A stretch of 64,000 nucleotides of DNA. It comes from Sphingobacterium litopenaei. GTDB lineage: Bacteria > Bacteroidota > Bacteroidia > Sphingobacteriales > Sphingobacteriaceae. The notes under the pieces were generated by a model. It saw only the letters and a program-made list of their open reading frames with translations, was not told where the DNA came from and made no database searches. The stretch is from positions 1-64,000 of the forward strand of contig NZ_JACOIJ010000020.1 in assembly GCF_014692495.1 (NCBI RefSeq). Direction: 5' to 3'. The translations under genes were made by a program, and so were the position numbers. This document shows, piece after piece, positions 1 to 9,474 of the stretch. Within the stretch, counting starts at the first letter, position 1; the number at the start of each line of letters is the position of its first letter.

Positions 1-230
1 CAGTTCTTATCGTGACTTATCAATCGTAAAAACAGGCTCCTAACGCCTAATGAACTGTCCAAGTTGCAATAAGAATGAGAGAAGGGGACTAACATTTCGA
101 AGAGTGTTTATTGACTAATGACGGACTAAAATCTTGCTCCTTCTCTCTGCTGGATCTTTTTAAACTGAACAAAATTATATTCTATTTAATATTATCCAAA
201 TATATTCCTACAAACTTACGATGACGGTGT

Positions 231-286
231 AATTTTCCAATAAAATCAAAATCCTTACAATCACTTAAATATCAACTTAGCAGAAC
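231..286. repeat. Imperfect 56-base repeat, copy 1
   Basis: This unit reads in parallel with 583-638. The best conserved core is AATCCTTACAA followed by CACTTAAATATC. The copies differ at scattered positions, so they are old direct repeats. No gene or transposase is attached. It may be an intergenic repeat family of this genome. Confidence 0.55.
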
Positions 287-453
287 CTTATTAAATCATC
301 GTCATATTGAACGCAGTGAAATATCTATGAACTATTTGTAGCCTATCTAAAACCATAAAAGTAATTTATTCTCGCTCAAGCCGCGAGGGGCTTTTCATTT
401 TTGTCTTGACACAAAAACGAAACAAAAAGGTCAAGGCTTGGATATTTTGGCTA

Positions 454-533
454 AAATCCACTTGTTTACGCTAAACAGATTTGAGCCGTTTCACTTCTTA
501 AATCTGTTTTTAACGCTTTAACTTCGTGGATTT
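454..533. repeat. Nested inverted repeat (potential cruciform or hairpin)
   Basis: The outer arms AAATCCAC (454-461) and GTGGATTT (526-533) enclose inner arms AAACAGATTT (473-482) and AAATCTGTTT (500-509). Both pairs are perfect. The segment could fold into a two-storey hairpin on either strand. No T-run follows, so it is not an obvious terminator. It resembles intergenic palindromic elements rather than a gene-associated site. Confidence 0.55.
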
Positions 534-582
534 CTTAACACCAAAACATCCTAGGCCGTTTCTTTTGGCAGTTGCTAAATAA

Positions 583-638
583 AATTTTTCAATAACAACA
601 CAATCCTTACAACCACTTAAATATCGCCTTAGCGGATC
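583..638. repeat. Imperfect 56-base repeat, copy 2
   Basis: Second copy of the unit at 231-286 in the same orientation, about 350 bases downstream. It lies just after the nested inverted repeat at 454-533, so the two structures may be parts of one composite element. Confidence 0.55.
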
Positions 639-903
639 GGCAATAGCAGGAAGAATGACACGTTGTGCCGATACGGTACAGCGATGAGTTTTGCATACTT
701 TTGCGGTCAAAAGTATGATGCCCGTCTGACATAGAAGACAACAACAGGTACTACTTCCTTCACAAAGGACAACAGAATACCTTACTTCTGTTATAAGTCA
801 CAATGACAAATGAGAATAATTATTTAAATAAAAAAAAATATCACAACTTTTTCTTTATTAATACGTTATACTAATATTAACCATTATAGAAAGGAGATTT
901 GTT

Positions 904-1362
904 ATGAATCTTGCACAAAAAAGAATACCTATACCTTCTCGCACCACTTCGTCATCAAGAGCTCATTGGATAGATTATCTACGCATTGCACTTGGCGTCA
1001 TTATATTGGCCAAAGGTATAAGCTTTATCAATGATCGAGATGCGGTTCAGCATCTGATCGAACAGACTAATTTTCAATTGTCCATCTGGGGAGCAGTACA
1101 TTATGTTGTATTCACGCACTTAGTAGGAGGGCTGTTTATTATTTTGGGCTTTCAGACTAGACTGGCTTGTATTCTTTTATTTCCGGTATTAGTCGGGGCG
1201 GTCTTTTTCGTTAACATTACGAATGGCTTTGGATTTTTAAATTCAGAGTTTTGGTTGTCCATCTTCGTAATGTTGCTGTTGATTATTTTTATAATTCAAG
1301 GCTCAGGACGATTTTCATTGGATAATATGATGAATAAGCCAGGGTATCAACGGGAAATTTAA
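904..1362 (+). CDS. DoxX-like integral membrane protein
   Basis: The 152-residue product has four predicted membrane helices (about residues 24-40, 62-82, 87-105 and 112-132) after a short polar N-terminus. The WIDYLRIALGVIILAKG segment and the GGLFIILGFQTRLA loop fit the DoxX/DUF4870-like membrane protein group. Its exact function is unknown; DoxX relatives are linked to respiratory or redox membrane complexes. The ATG is preceded by GAAAGGAG, an unusually strong ribosome binding site for this phylum. It is a single-gene unit closed by the terminator at 1377. Confidence 0.7.
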   Translation: MNLAQKRIPIPSRTTSSSRAHWIDYLRIALGVIILAKGISFINDRDAVQHLIEQTNFQLSIWGAVHYVVFTHLVGGLFIILGFQTRLACILLFPVLVGAVFFVNITNGFGFLNSEFWLSIFVMLLLIIFIIQGSGRFSLDNMMNKPGYQREI

Positions 1363-1376
1363 AAAAATAAAAAGAG

Positions 1377-1408
1377 GCCGTCTCAAAATAATTGAGGCGG
1401 CTTTTTTT
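1377..1408 (+). terminator. Rho-independent terminator after the DoxX-like gene
   Basis: GCCGTCTC (1377-1384) pairs with GAGGCGGC (1394-1401), with one G-U pair, and is followed directly by a run of seven T. Confidence 0.85.
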
Positions 1409-1470
1409 ATATTTAACCTTCTTTCCTCAAAGAACCTATGTTTTCATTCTTTTATTCCTTAAATAAGCGC

Positions 1471-1490
1471 GGTGAATTGCAGAATTCACC
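1471..1490. promoter_or_regulatory. Perfect 8-bp dyad upstream of fecR
   Basis: GGTGAATT and AATTCACC flank a 4-base centre in the 245-base gap before the anti-sigma gene. It has the size of a protein binding site, but the binding protein is unknown. There is no T-run, so it is not a terminator. Confidence 0.3.
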
Positions 1491-1608
1491 TCTTTTAGGA
1501 CACATTTCCCCGATGATGTTTTAAAGAATTTAGAAAAAGAAAAAATATTTTAAAAAAAATGTCTATAAAACTGAAACTTCTGCTCTATATAGATAAGTAA
1601 CCTGAATT

Positions 1609-2634
1609 ATGAACTATCAAAAGAAGAACTTAAAAAAGGTTTTCCATATTACGGATGAACATGTGCTTTCTGATATAGAAAAGAAATCCTTATATGGTAA
1701 TATTTTAAAGAAAGCAAAACGTAGACGAATGGTTAAGCTTATTTGGCAAACCAGTAGTATTGCGGCTCTTCTTGTTATGGGGTTACTATTGTTCAAGCCA
1801 GAAGATCAAATCAAGGAGATAGACATCAGAGAATTTGCGGAACATAGTCAAAGTATTATTCCAAAGACGGATGATTCGATAAAGATTGTAGCCAGTGCTT
1901 TAAAGAACAATGTAGACCTTGATAAGGATATTCAAATATATACCGTTACCACACCTGAATCATTGCACGAGAATAATAAGGAGAAATATTTAACAATTTA
2001 TGTTCCTTATGGCAAACGTCTGGACTTTAATCTTCCAGATGGTTCTACGGTATGGCTCAACTCAGGTTCGTATCTGACCTATAATAATGATATGGAAAAT
2101 GAGGATAGGGAAGTTTATCTAAATGGTGAAGGTTTCTTTAATGTGACGCATACTGGTCGTAAATTCATTGTGCATACCGCATCCAGTGCTATCGAAGTAT
2201 TGGGAACTTCTTTTAATGCCTCTTCCTATGAGGATGAACATATGTTTTCTGTAGAATTAGTAACCGGTAAAGTACAATTAACCAGCAATAAACAAAAATA
2301 TGCTTCTTTCAATATGAATGCTGGTGAAAGTGTGTTGATAAATACAAAAACACATAAAGTAGAAAAATCATTAGGACTAAATGAAGATGATATTTTATGG
2401 ACTAAGAAACAGTTATCACTAAAAAATGTGGCTATGCGGGATGTCTTAAAGAAAATGGAACGGATCTATAACGTTCAGATATATGCAGATAAGGTCGTAA
2501 CGGATATGAATATTAATTATTCGGGAAGGTTGAATGTAGGGGTGGATATAGTCACCTCATTAAGCAGTATCTATGAATTAAATAATTATAAAATAGTATT
2601 AAAAGAGAAGGAGGTATATATTACTAAAAAATAA
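1609..2634 (+). CDS. FecR-family anti-sigma factor of a Sus locus
   Basis: The 341-residue protein has a cytoplasmic N-terminal segment, one membrane helix at about residues 43-61, a periplasmic FecR domain (about 130-230, with the DGSTVWLNSGSYLTY and YLNGEGFFNV motifs) and a C-terminal DUF4974 domain (about 265-340). In this family the periplasmic part receives a signal from the STN domain of the SusC/FecA transporter, and the N-terminus controls an ECF sigma factor. The usual sigma gene is not found directly upstream. The only one nearby is at 9498, beyond the Sus genes. The transporter gene follows about 100 bases downstream. Confidence 0.9.
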   Translation: MNYQKKNLKKVFHITDEHVLSDIEKKSLYGNILKKAKRRRMVKLIWQTSSIAALLVMGLLLFKPEDQIKEIDIREFAEHSQSIIPKTDDSIKIVASALKNNVDLDKDIQIYTVTTPESLHENNKEKYLTIYVPYGKRLDFNLPDGSTVWLNSGSYLTYNNDMENEDREVYLNGEGFFNVTHTGRKFIVHTASSAIEVLGTSFNASSYEDEHMFSVELVTGKVQLTSNKQKYASFNMNAGESVLINTKTHKVEKSLGLNEDDILWTKKQLSLKNVAMRDVLKKMERIYNVQIYADKVVTDMNINYSGRLNVGVDIVTSLSSIYELNNYKIVLKEKEVYITKK

Positions 2635-2657
2635 AAACTCATTACTAACCAAAAATA

Positions 2658-2683
2658 TGAAGAGGAGCTGGCACTCCCCTTCA
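2658..2683 (+). promoter_or_regulatory. Hairpin between fecR and susC
   Basis: TGAAGAGGAG pairs with CTCCCCTTCA around a 6-base loop, with one A-C mismatch. No T-run follows. An RNA hairpin between the anti-sigma and transporter genes could set their relative expression by partial termination or by processing. Confidence 0.4.
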
Positions 2684-2731
2684 AGAGTTTAAAATTAAAT
2701 CACTTACATAATTTAAAATTGCATCTAAAAT

Positions 2732-5700
2732 ATGAAATTAAGATACATCAGACAAAGTTTTTTGTTTGAAGAGAACGTATTGTCTCGAATCAGGTATGTT
2801 ATGCAGATTACAACAGTTTTAATTATTGGACTTTTTATGTCAATCTCCACGATGGGATACACTCAACGTGTGAGTATTAATTTGAAAAACGTTCCATTAA
2901 AAACTCTATTAGAAGAATTACAAAAGCAAACAGATGTTGCTTTATTATTCTCAGAGAATTTAGTTGCTAACAAGCGCGTGTCAGTCCATATCAAAGATAT
3001 TCGATTGACGGATTTATTAAACAAGGAGCTTCCTAAACATTCATTGGGATACAAATCGTTTAATGGACAAATAACTATTATACCTCTGAATGAAAAACCT
3101 GCTGAACTGGAAGGAGTAAAAGTAGAGAAAGTCACTGAACAGGAAACCATTACGGTGAAGGGTAGAGTTTTTAATATGGCTGAACCTCCTCTTGCGTTAG
3201 AAGGTGTAAACATCTCTGTCAAAGGAGGTGGTACGGTAGGAGTGACAGGTAGTGGAGGATACTATACGGTGGTGGTACCTAAAGGTGCTTATCTGACCTT
3301 TACTACAGTAGGCTATCATGTAAAAGAAGTTTTGGTTTCAAAAAATGAAAACAACTTAACTGTATCCTTAGAGGATGATGTGGCAGATGTAGAGGAAGTC
3401 GTGGTCGTAGGTATGACCGAAATGCAGAAAAAGCATATCGCTAGTTCTGTAGCAAGTCTAAATGTGTCTTCCAATATTGAAGGTAAAGCCATTACTAGTT
3501 TGTCTCAATCTCTTCAAGGTGGGGTGACAGGTTTGAACGTACAGCAAGGTTCTGGTTTACCAGGAGGAGATGCAGCAACTATTAAAATTAGAGGTATCTC
3601 GACACTGAATAATGCTGACCCTTTAATATTAGTGGATGGCGTTCCGATGGATATGAACCATATCGATCCTGTCACTGTAGAAAGTGTAACTATATTAAAA
3701 GATGCAGCTGCAGCAGCTATTTATGGAGCACGTGCTGCTAATGGCGTTATCTTAATCACCACTAAAAGAGGTAAAGCAGGTCAGATCAATGTACTATATG
3801 ATGGTTATTATGGTCAACAAAATCCAACTCAAATTCCGGATTTTGTAGATGCGCCAACTTATATGCAAATGTATAATTATGCTACAGTAGCCTCAGGTGG
3901 ACAGCCTTTTTATACAGAAGAAGAAATTCAAAAAACAGCTTCAGGTGAAGATCCAATTAATTTCCCAAATACCAATTGGGTAGATGAATTGATTGATAAA
4001 TATGCACCATTAACATCGCATTCATTAGCTATTAGCGGTGGTAATGATATTGCACGTTTTGCGGTAACGGGTAACTATATGTATCAGGCAGGGATGTTGC
4101 CATTGAATAAAATGGACCGTTTTAATATTCGTGCGAATACTACCGTGTCCCTTTCTAAGAAATTCTTAGTTAATCTGGATGTCTTAGGTATCAGAAGAAA
4201 TACAATGTATCCAAATCGTTCATTGAGCAATGGAGGTATCCGTATGCTAGATGATTTGTATAGACTTCCACCTACCATCTTACCTAAATATCCTGCAGAA
4301 GAAGGATGGCCAACTATCTATGGTAGATATGCGGATATTGTCAACCCTGTAGCCTATGCAGAAGTGGGAGGTACATTAGGATATCAATACGACCAGGCAA
4401 CTATCAATTTGCAACCTAAATGGAGTATTTCGGATAACTTGAATTTAAGAGGACAATTTAGTTACCGTTTAAATAGTGATGTGTACAAGCAAAAAAGAGA
4501 TAACTTCTATTTCTTTGATTATTACACCAAGCAATTAGTGCAGACTTGGGCTGTACAAAGAGATGCCTATTCGGAGACAAGAGATACCTATCTATTCATG
4601 AGTACTATGTTGGATTACAATAAATCATTCAACCAACATAATGTATATGCTATGGGAGGATTCTCTATGGAGAAATTTAATAATGGGTATTGGAATATGT
4701 CTGCCTTAGCCTCCGCCTATGCTAAAGTGAATTATTCTTTTGATGACAGATACTTAGCCGAATTGTCCTTCCGTGCTGATGGTTCTTCGAAATTTGGTCC
4801 AGGTGAAAAATGGGGATATTTCCCTTCTATTGCATTAGGCTGGAATGTAAATAACGAGAAGTTCTTTAACGTAAATGCGATATCTAATTTCAAAATCAGA
4901 GCATCCTATGGATTGTTAGGTAATGAAAATATAGGTTTGTATAAATATCAAAACCTTATTAATACTTCGAATGGTACAGAGAGTGTATGGGGTAATCCAG
5001 ATATTACATGGGAAAAGGTTCATATCCTTGATATCGGTCTTGACTTATCTATCTTGAATAATAAGTTGGGATTGACTTTTGACTATTATGATAAAAAGAC
5101 AAAAGATGTGATTTTGCAACCTGCTGTTGCTCCATCTGGCTCCTTGGGTTCAGCACCTCTTAATTCAGGTGAAGTGTATAACAAAGGATATGAGTTATCC
5201 CTAAATTATAATCAAGACTTTGGAAAAGATTTTTCATTCTCCTTCCGTCCTGGATTTACTTACAATAAGAATAAAATCACGAGTTTATTTGGTGGACCTT
5301 ATATCACTGGTATAGAAATCAATGAAACTGGCTATAGTATTAAGAGTTATTATGGTTATGTGTCAGATGGTATATTACAATATTCAGATTTTGAGGACAA
5401 CAAAATCACTGCTAAAGTTCCTATTGTAGCAGGTCAAGGTCCTGGTGACATAAAATATGTTGACTTAAATGGTGATGGAATCATTGATGAGGATGATCAA
5501 CAAGTAATTGGTGACCCAACACCTCGAATTAATTACTTTGCGAATTTCAGTTTCAACTATAAGAGATTGGATTTGGAATTTTTGTTGCAAGGCACGGGAA
5601 AGCATGACTACTCGGCTAACCTTGGTGGAAAGTCAAGCGGTTATTTATGGCATCCTTTAAATATGAGTGCGTCGGGTGGTGTACCTACAAATTATAGAGC

Positions 5701-6016
5701 GGCTAACTCATGGAGAGATAATAACCAAGACGCCATCTATCCACGTATATTGGCTAATCCCGCTACAAACATTATGAGAAGTGATTTTTGGCTTTTCAAT
5801 GCACAATATATGCGTGTGAAATTCATACAACTTGGATATAGATTGAATAATAACTTCTTGAATAAATATGGAATTAAAAACTCAAGGATTTATTTAAATG
5901 CACAAAATCCATTATTGTTTACTGGTGTTAAACAAGCCGATCCAGAATCACAAGGGGGCTCATGGACTTATGGTATTATGAGAACATTCACAATGGGTGT
6001 TACAGCTAATTTTTAA
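2732..6016 (+). CDS. SusC-family TonB-dependent outer-membrane transporter with STN domain
   Basis: The 1094-residue protein has an N-terminal hydrophobic export segment (about 24-43) and an STN domain (about 47-125, starting QRVSINLKNVPLKTLLEEL). A carboxypeptidase-regulatory-like beta-sandwich follows (about 140-222), then a plug domain (about 228-350, with GVTGLNVQQGSGLPGG and VDGVPMD) and a large beta-barrel ending in the terminal Phe typical of barrel proteins. An STN domain is expected when the transporter signals through a FecR anti-sigma factor, which is the gene upstream. The family imports oligomers too large for porins, powered by TonB, with SusD as lid. susD follows after 12 bases. 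The substrate cannot be read from the sequence. Confidence 0.95.
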   Translation: MKLRYIRQSFLFEENVLSRIRYVMQITTVLIIGLFMSISTMGYTQRVSINLKNVPLKTLLEELQKQTDVALLFSENLVANKRVSVHIKDIRLTDLLNKELPKHSLGYKSFNGQITIIPLNEKPAELEGVKVEKVTEQETITVKGRVFNMAEPPLALEGVNISVKGGGTVGVTGSGGYYTVVVPKGAYLTFTTVGYHVKEVLVSKNENNLTVSLEDDVADVEEVVVVGMTEMQKKHIASSVASLNVSSNIEGKAITSLSQSLQGGVTGLNVQQGSGLPGGDAATIKIRGISTLNNADPLILVDGVPMDMNHIDPVTVESVTILKDAAAAAIYGARAANGVILITTKRGKAGQINVLYDGYYGQQNPTQIPDFVDAPTYMQMYNYATVASGGQPFYTEEEIQKTASGEDPINFPNTNWVDELIDKYAPLTSHSLAISGGNDIARFAVTGNYMYQAGMLPLNKMDRFNIRANTTVSLSKKFLVNLDVLGIRRNTMYPNRSLSNGGIRMLDDLYRLPPTILPKYPAEEGWPTIYGRYADIVNPVAYAEVGGTLGYQYDQATINLQPKWSISDNLNLRGQFSYRLNSDVYKQKRDNFYFFDYYTKQLVQTWAVQRDAYSETRDTYLFMSTMLDYNKSFNQHNVYAMGGFSMEKFNNGYWNMSALASAYAKVNYSFDDRYLAELSFRADGSSKFGPGEKWGYFPSIALGWNVNNEKFFNVNAISNFKIRASYGLLGNENIGLYKYQNLINTSNGTESVWGNPDITWEKVHILDIGLDLSILNNKLGLTFDYYDKKTKDVILQPAVAPSGSLGSAPLNSGEVYNKGYELSLNYNQDFGKDFSFSFRPGFTYNKNKITSLFGGPYITGIEINETGYSIKSYYGYVSDGILQYSDFEDNKITAKVPIVAGQGPGDIKYVDLNGDGIIDEDDQQVIGDPTPRINYFANFSFNYKRLDLEFLLQGTGKHDYSANLGGKSSGYLWHPLNMSASGGVPTNYRAANSWRDNNQDAIYPRILANPATNIMRSDFWLFNAQYMRVKFIQLGYRLNNNFLNKYGIKNSRIYLNAQNPLLFTGVKQADPESQGGSWTYGIMRTFTMGVTANF

Positions 6017-6028
6017 TGACAGGTTATT

Positions 6029-7627
6029 ATGAAAACAAAATATAGATTTAAAACTATTCTAGGCGCTATATTCGCTTTTAGCATAATGCAGGTATCCTGT
6101 GATAATTTCTTAACCATTGATAGTCCGACAGGTGTATCGGATGAGCAATGGTGGAATACTGAAACTGACGCATATAATGCAATCGCTACTATTTATGCTG
6201 GTATTCCGGGTGGTTCTTCTGGTCGTAATATAATGTATTATAGTGGTTTGACTGATGAAGCCGTTCACAGAGGAGATTTTAAAGGAGCTTATGATGATTT
6301 TACGAGAGGATTAGCTACGAGTAGATGGGGGATTTCTCAATCTTTATGGACGGATGATTACATCTGTATCAGACGTGCTAATAGATTCTTAGAGAATGTG
6401 GATAAAGTATTTATGGATCCATCTCTAAAAGAACGTATGATATTAGAAGCACGTGCTTTACGAGCTTACTACCATATGGAGTTGATGATGGTTTTCGGAG
6501 ATATTCCTTTGCTTACCAAATCGCTTACAGTGGAAGAAAATAAGCAGCCACGTACTCCTATAAATGAGGTGTATAATTTTTTAGTGGAAGAATTGAAAGT
6601 ATGTGCGGAGTTATTACCAACTACATATACTAATGCAGATAGACATCGTGTCACGAGCGGTACCTGCTGGGCATTGCTTGCGCGTCTTGGCTTGTTTAAG
6701 AAAGATTATGAATTAGCGAAAATGGCCTCTAAAAAGCTGATTGATTCAAAAGTCTATAAACTTTGGAAAAACACAACTAATGTGGCTCTTAGCTATAGTG
6801 AATTATTTAGTTACACGGGAGAGTTGAATGACGAGCGTATTTTTTACAAAGAGAATGGCTGTAGTAATGCGTGGACTTCATTTGCCCCTTACGGTATAGG
6901 TGGTGAAACTTATCTTTCACCTACCAATACAGTAGTGGATAATTTTGAAACCAAACAAGGAAAAACTATTTACGAGTTAGGCGCTGATTCTGCAGCGATC
7001 TACAAGAAAAATCCTATCTACAGAAACAACAGAGATCCAAGGTTAAATGCATCAGTTTTTGTGCCTAATGAGAACTTCCAAAATAAGTATGTTTTAGATC
7101 CTTTTTACAATCCAGCAGATAAAATAGGTTTGACTAAATCTACAGCTACTGGATTTTGGATTAAGAAATATATAGATCCCAGAGATCAGCAATCAAAATC
7201 TGGTTCACTAGATTTTATGATCATTCGTTATGCAGAGATGCTTTTGACTTATGCAGAAGCTATGATCGAACTTAATGAGTGGAATAATTCTACTGTTTTG
7301 GATGCGATCAATGAAGTCAGAAACCGTGCAGCAATGCCTTCGGTCAATACTACGGTTTATAATTCCCAAGCAAAGATGAGAGAATTGATCAGACGTGAAA
7401 GACAAGCGGAGTTAGCATTTGAAGGTGGAAGATATTTTGATATCAGAAGATGGGGAATTGATGTTGAAGTAATGAATGGACAAGTATATGGAGCGACAAA
7501 TCCAACTACGGGAGAAATTACACGTGTGCAGACGCGTAAATATAGCCGCGATAGAGAATATCTATGGCCAATCCCAGAAGTAGAGCTAATTCCAAATGAA
7601 AACATGGTTCAAAATCCAAATTATTAA
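6029..7627 (+). CDS. SusD/RagB-family surface lipoprotein
   Basis: The 532-residue protein starts with a lipoprotein signal ending at Cys (IMQVSC, about residue 24). The SusD fold shows in the TPR-like helices of the N-terminal half (RANRFLENVDKV, EARALRAYYHMELMMVFGD) and the conserved C-terminal block (RRERQAELAFEGGRYFDIRRWG, then YLWPIPEVEL). SusD proteins sit on the outer face and close over the SusC barrel when substrate binds. The gene lies 12 bases after susC and 4 bases before the next gene, so it is in one transcript with both. Confidence 0.95.
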   Translation: MKTKYRFKTILGAIFAFSIMQVSCDNFLTIDSPTGVSDEQWWNTETDAYNAIATIYAGIPGGSSGRNIMYYSGLTDEAVHRGDFKGAYDDFTRGLATSRWGISQSLWTDDYICIRRANRFLENVDKVFMDPSLKERMILEARALRAYYHMELMMVFGDIPLLTKSLTVEENKQPRTPINEVYNFLVEELKVCAELLPTTYTNADRHRVTSGTCWALLARLGLFKKDYELAKMASKKLIDSKVYKLWKNTTNVALSYSELFSYTGELNDERIFYKENGCSNAWTSFAPYGIGGETYLSPTNTVVDNFETKQGKTIYELGADSAAIYKKNPIYRNNRDPRLNASVFVPNENFQNKYVLDPFYNPADKIGLTKSTATGFWIKKYIDPRDQQSKSGSLDFMIIRYAEMLLTYAEAMIELNEWNNSTVLDAINEVRNRAAMPSVNTTVYNSQAKMRELIRRERQAELAFEGGRYFDIRRWGIDVEVMNGQVYGATNPTTGEITRVQTRKYSRDREYLWPIPEVELIPNENMVQNPNY

Positions 7628-7631
7628 AAGT

Positions 7632-8489
7632 ATGAGAAAGTTATTTATAGTGTTTTTTGTTTTTTTGATTGGATTTGGTTTCAATTCATGTCAAAAAACA
7701 TATGAGCCAGGGGATTGGAGCGAATTGCCGGAATACCCTACAGAGGATGATGATGAGTATACTGGTCCTACTAAGACCTTGAAGATCATGTCCATTAATA
7801 TGAATTTAGCTTCTACACCGGCGAATTTTCCTAAAATGGTGGATATAGCGAAAGCCTACAATCCAGACTTATTGTTATTGAGACAGTGTGATAGCAAAAC
7901 TACCAGAGCTAATTCAGTTGACAGACCACAAGTAATTGCAGATGAGTTGGGAATGGAGGTTTATATGAAAGGACGCAGTTACCAAAATGGTTTATTTGGT
8001 AATGCTTTATTATCGAAGTTTCCGATTAAAGAAACTTTTGGATTGGATCTCACTATAGGTACTGCAGGCGAGCAACGTATGTTTGCTATGATAAAGGTCG
8101 AAATAGAAGAAGGTTTAGAAATATATTTTGCTGGAACAGAATTGGAAACTATAGCCGCAGACCGCAGACCTCAGGTTATAGATATATTGCGTGTAACAGG
8201 TGAATTAACACTGCCTCTTATTTTTGCGGGTAATTTCAATGAACAACAGGCTTCGCCAGGTGATGCATTGAGTTATTTATCGGGTACATTCTCATTTGCA
8301 TGTCCTGTTGCAGGTTGTGCTTTTAATGCACCAAAAGCTGGTCCTACAGGAACGTATGATTATATTACTTTTCAGGATCCCGGAAAACAATTGATAGTAT
8401 CAAAGAATTTAGAGCCATTTAGAGTTCCAGAGACAGCGAATACCTTTTTTCCAACTACTGCGGAGATTAAGGTAAAACTTGCTCCATAA
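7632..8489 (+). CDS. Degenerate EEP-family (endonuclease/exonuclease/phosphatase) lipoprotein, probable pseudoenzyme
   Basis: The 285-residue product starts with a lipoprotein signal (GFGFNSC, Cys20); the ATG at 7632 is preferred over an in-frame start 36 bases upstream that would spoil the signal peptide. It aligns along its length with the EEP protein encoded next. The metal and catalytic residues are replaced: the Glu of LQEVD is Gln85, the His of THFD is Glu170, GDYN reads GNFN (Asp to Asn201), and the terminal Ser-Asp-His is lost (Pro274-Thr275). Asn56 and the YDYITF segment are kept. It probably binds rather than cleaves. Its place directly after susD is the usual position of accessory surface binding lipoproteins (SusE/F-like). 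This function is inference. Confidence 0.75.
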   Translation: MRKLFIVFFVFLIGFGFNSCQKTYEPGDWSELPEYPTEDDDEYTGPTKTLKIMSINMNLASTPANFPKMVDIAKAYNPDLLLLRQCDSKTTRANSVDRPQVIADELGMEVYMKGRSYQNGLFGNALLSKFPIKETFGLDLTIGTAGEQRMFAMIKVEIEEGLEIYFAGTELETIAADRRPQVIDILRVTGELTLPLIFAGNFNEQQASPGDALSYLSGTFSFACPVAGCAFNAPKAGPTGTYDYITFQDPGKQLIVSKNLEPFRVPETANTFFPTTAEIKVKLAP

Positions 8490-8501
8490 AACCATTAAGC
8501 T

Positions 8502-9305
8502 ATGATAAAAACTATTTTAACTAATTTAAGTGTTATTGCCATAATATTTATTACGTGCTGTAGCAGTTCCAGTGATGAGGCAACGCCAATTAAAAGTAAT
8601 AAGTTGACGTTATTGACGTATAATATTCACCATGGAGCTCCTTCTAGTCCTGATGTGATTAATTTAGCAAATATTGCGGCAGTGATTAAGAAGAGTGGTG
8701 CGGATGTAGTTGCTCTCCAAGAGGTCGATGTAAATACGGATAGATCGAATAAAGTTGATCAAGCCAAAGCATTAGCGGAATTATTGGACATGGAATATTA
8801 CTTTTCCAAATCTATTGACTATAGAAATGGTGAATATGGAAATGTTATATTAAGTAAATATCCAATGAGTAATAAGCGTAGATTTGAACTACCTATGCCT
8901 GTCGCTGGTGAAAAAAGAAGTATAGCATTGGCTACGATTCAATTACCTAATGGTAAGACAATTGAATTTGGTGCTACGCATTTTGATCTTGCGGAAAGTA
9001 GAGTAGAGCAAGCTAAGTTTTTGAACAACTACAGCAAGGAGTTAAATAAACCTTTATTCATTGGTGGAGATTATAATGCTACACCTGACTCTCCAGAAAT
9101 GTTAGAATTAAAAAAGGAATTTAATTTCTCCTGTAAAGGACCATGTCCTTTTACAATACCCGTGAATAGTCCAAATAAAGCAATAGATTTTATAGTTTTT
9201 AATGGTAAAGCACAGCAGGGTTTCACGTTACTCTCTGGGGTAGCTATGAGTGGTCAATACGCGTCCGATCACTTGCCAGTTATAGCGGTATTTCAGTACC
9301 AATAA
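8502..9305 (+). CDS. EEP-family phosphodiesterase/phosphatase lipoprotein
   Basis: The 267-residue lipoprotein (signal ending FITCC, Cys19 or Cys20) keeps all EEP signature residues: Asn41 (TYNIHHG), Glu74 (LQEVD), His160 (ATHFD), Asp190 and Asn192 (GGDYN), Asp229, and Asp256-His257 (SDHLPV). The family cleaves phosphodiester or phosphomonoester bonds with Mg, on substrates from nucleic acids to phosphoinositides and sphingomyelin. As the last gene of a Sus-type operon it probably acts at the cell surface or in the periplasm on a phosphate-bearing substrate taken up by SusCD. The preceding gene is its degenerate paralogue. Confidence 0.85.
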   Translation: MIKTILTNLSVIAIIFITCCSSSSDEATPIKSNKLTLLTYNIHHGAPSSPDVINLANIAAVIKKSGADVVALQEVDVNTDRSNKVDQAKALAELLDMEYYFSKSIDYRNGEYGNVILSKYPMSNKRRFELPMPVAGEKRSIALATIQLPNGKTIEFGATHFDLAESRVEQAKFLNNYSKELNKPLFIGGDYNATPDSPEMLELKKEFNFSCKGPCPFTIPVNSPNKAIDFIVFNGKAQQGFTLLSGVAMSGQYASDHLPVIAVFQYQ

Positions 9306-9326
9306 CAGATCTAATATTACAAGGAA

Positions 9327-9354
9327 AAAAGGGAGCAAAATATGCTCCCTTTTC
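9327..9354 (+). terminator. Terminator closing the Sus locus
   Basis: AAAAGGGAGCA pairs with TGCTCCCTTTT around a short AT loop, and the 3' arm runs into T residues. It separates the transporter operon from the sigma factor gene. Confidence 0.85.
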
Positions 9355-9474
9355 TTGTGAATGAATAATTAAATATACTATCTTTGATTAGTAAACCTGT
9401 GGTAAGCATATATAATTTATCAATTTAATAACTACAATTTATCAGTTAGATAACCTTAGCAGCTTATTTTTGAA

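Larger units (their letters stand above)
1..903. other. Gene-free stretch with dispersed-repeat character
   Basis: About 900 bases hold no convincing coding region. The content is repeat-like: two diverged copies of a 56-base unit (231-286 and 583-638), a nested inverted repeat (454-533) and a block at about 372-440 whose GTCTTGAC and GTCAAGGC arms nearly pair. A short segment near 299-325 (CGTCATATTGAACG...) resembles one at 39590. A 66-codon frame on the minus strand (510-710) lies wholly inside these repeats and is probably not a gene. Nothing shows where the preceding gene ends. Confidence 0.6.

Noticed and set aside
510..710. 66-codon minus-strand frame in the left repeat region
   Set aside because: It overlaps the nested inverted repeat and a copy of the 56-base repeat, has no ribosome binding site and no domain; more likely a chance frame in repeat DNA.
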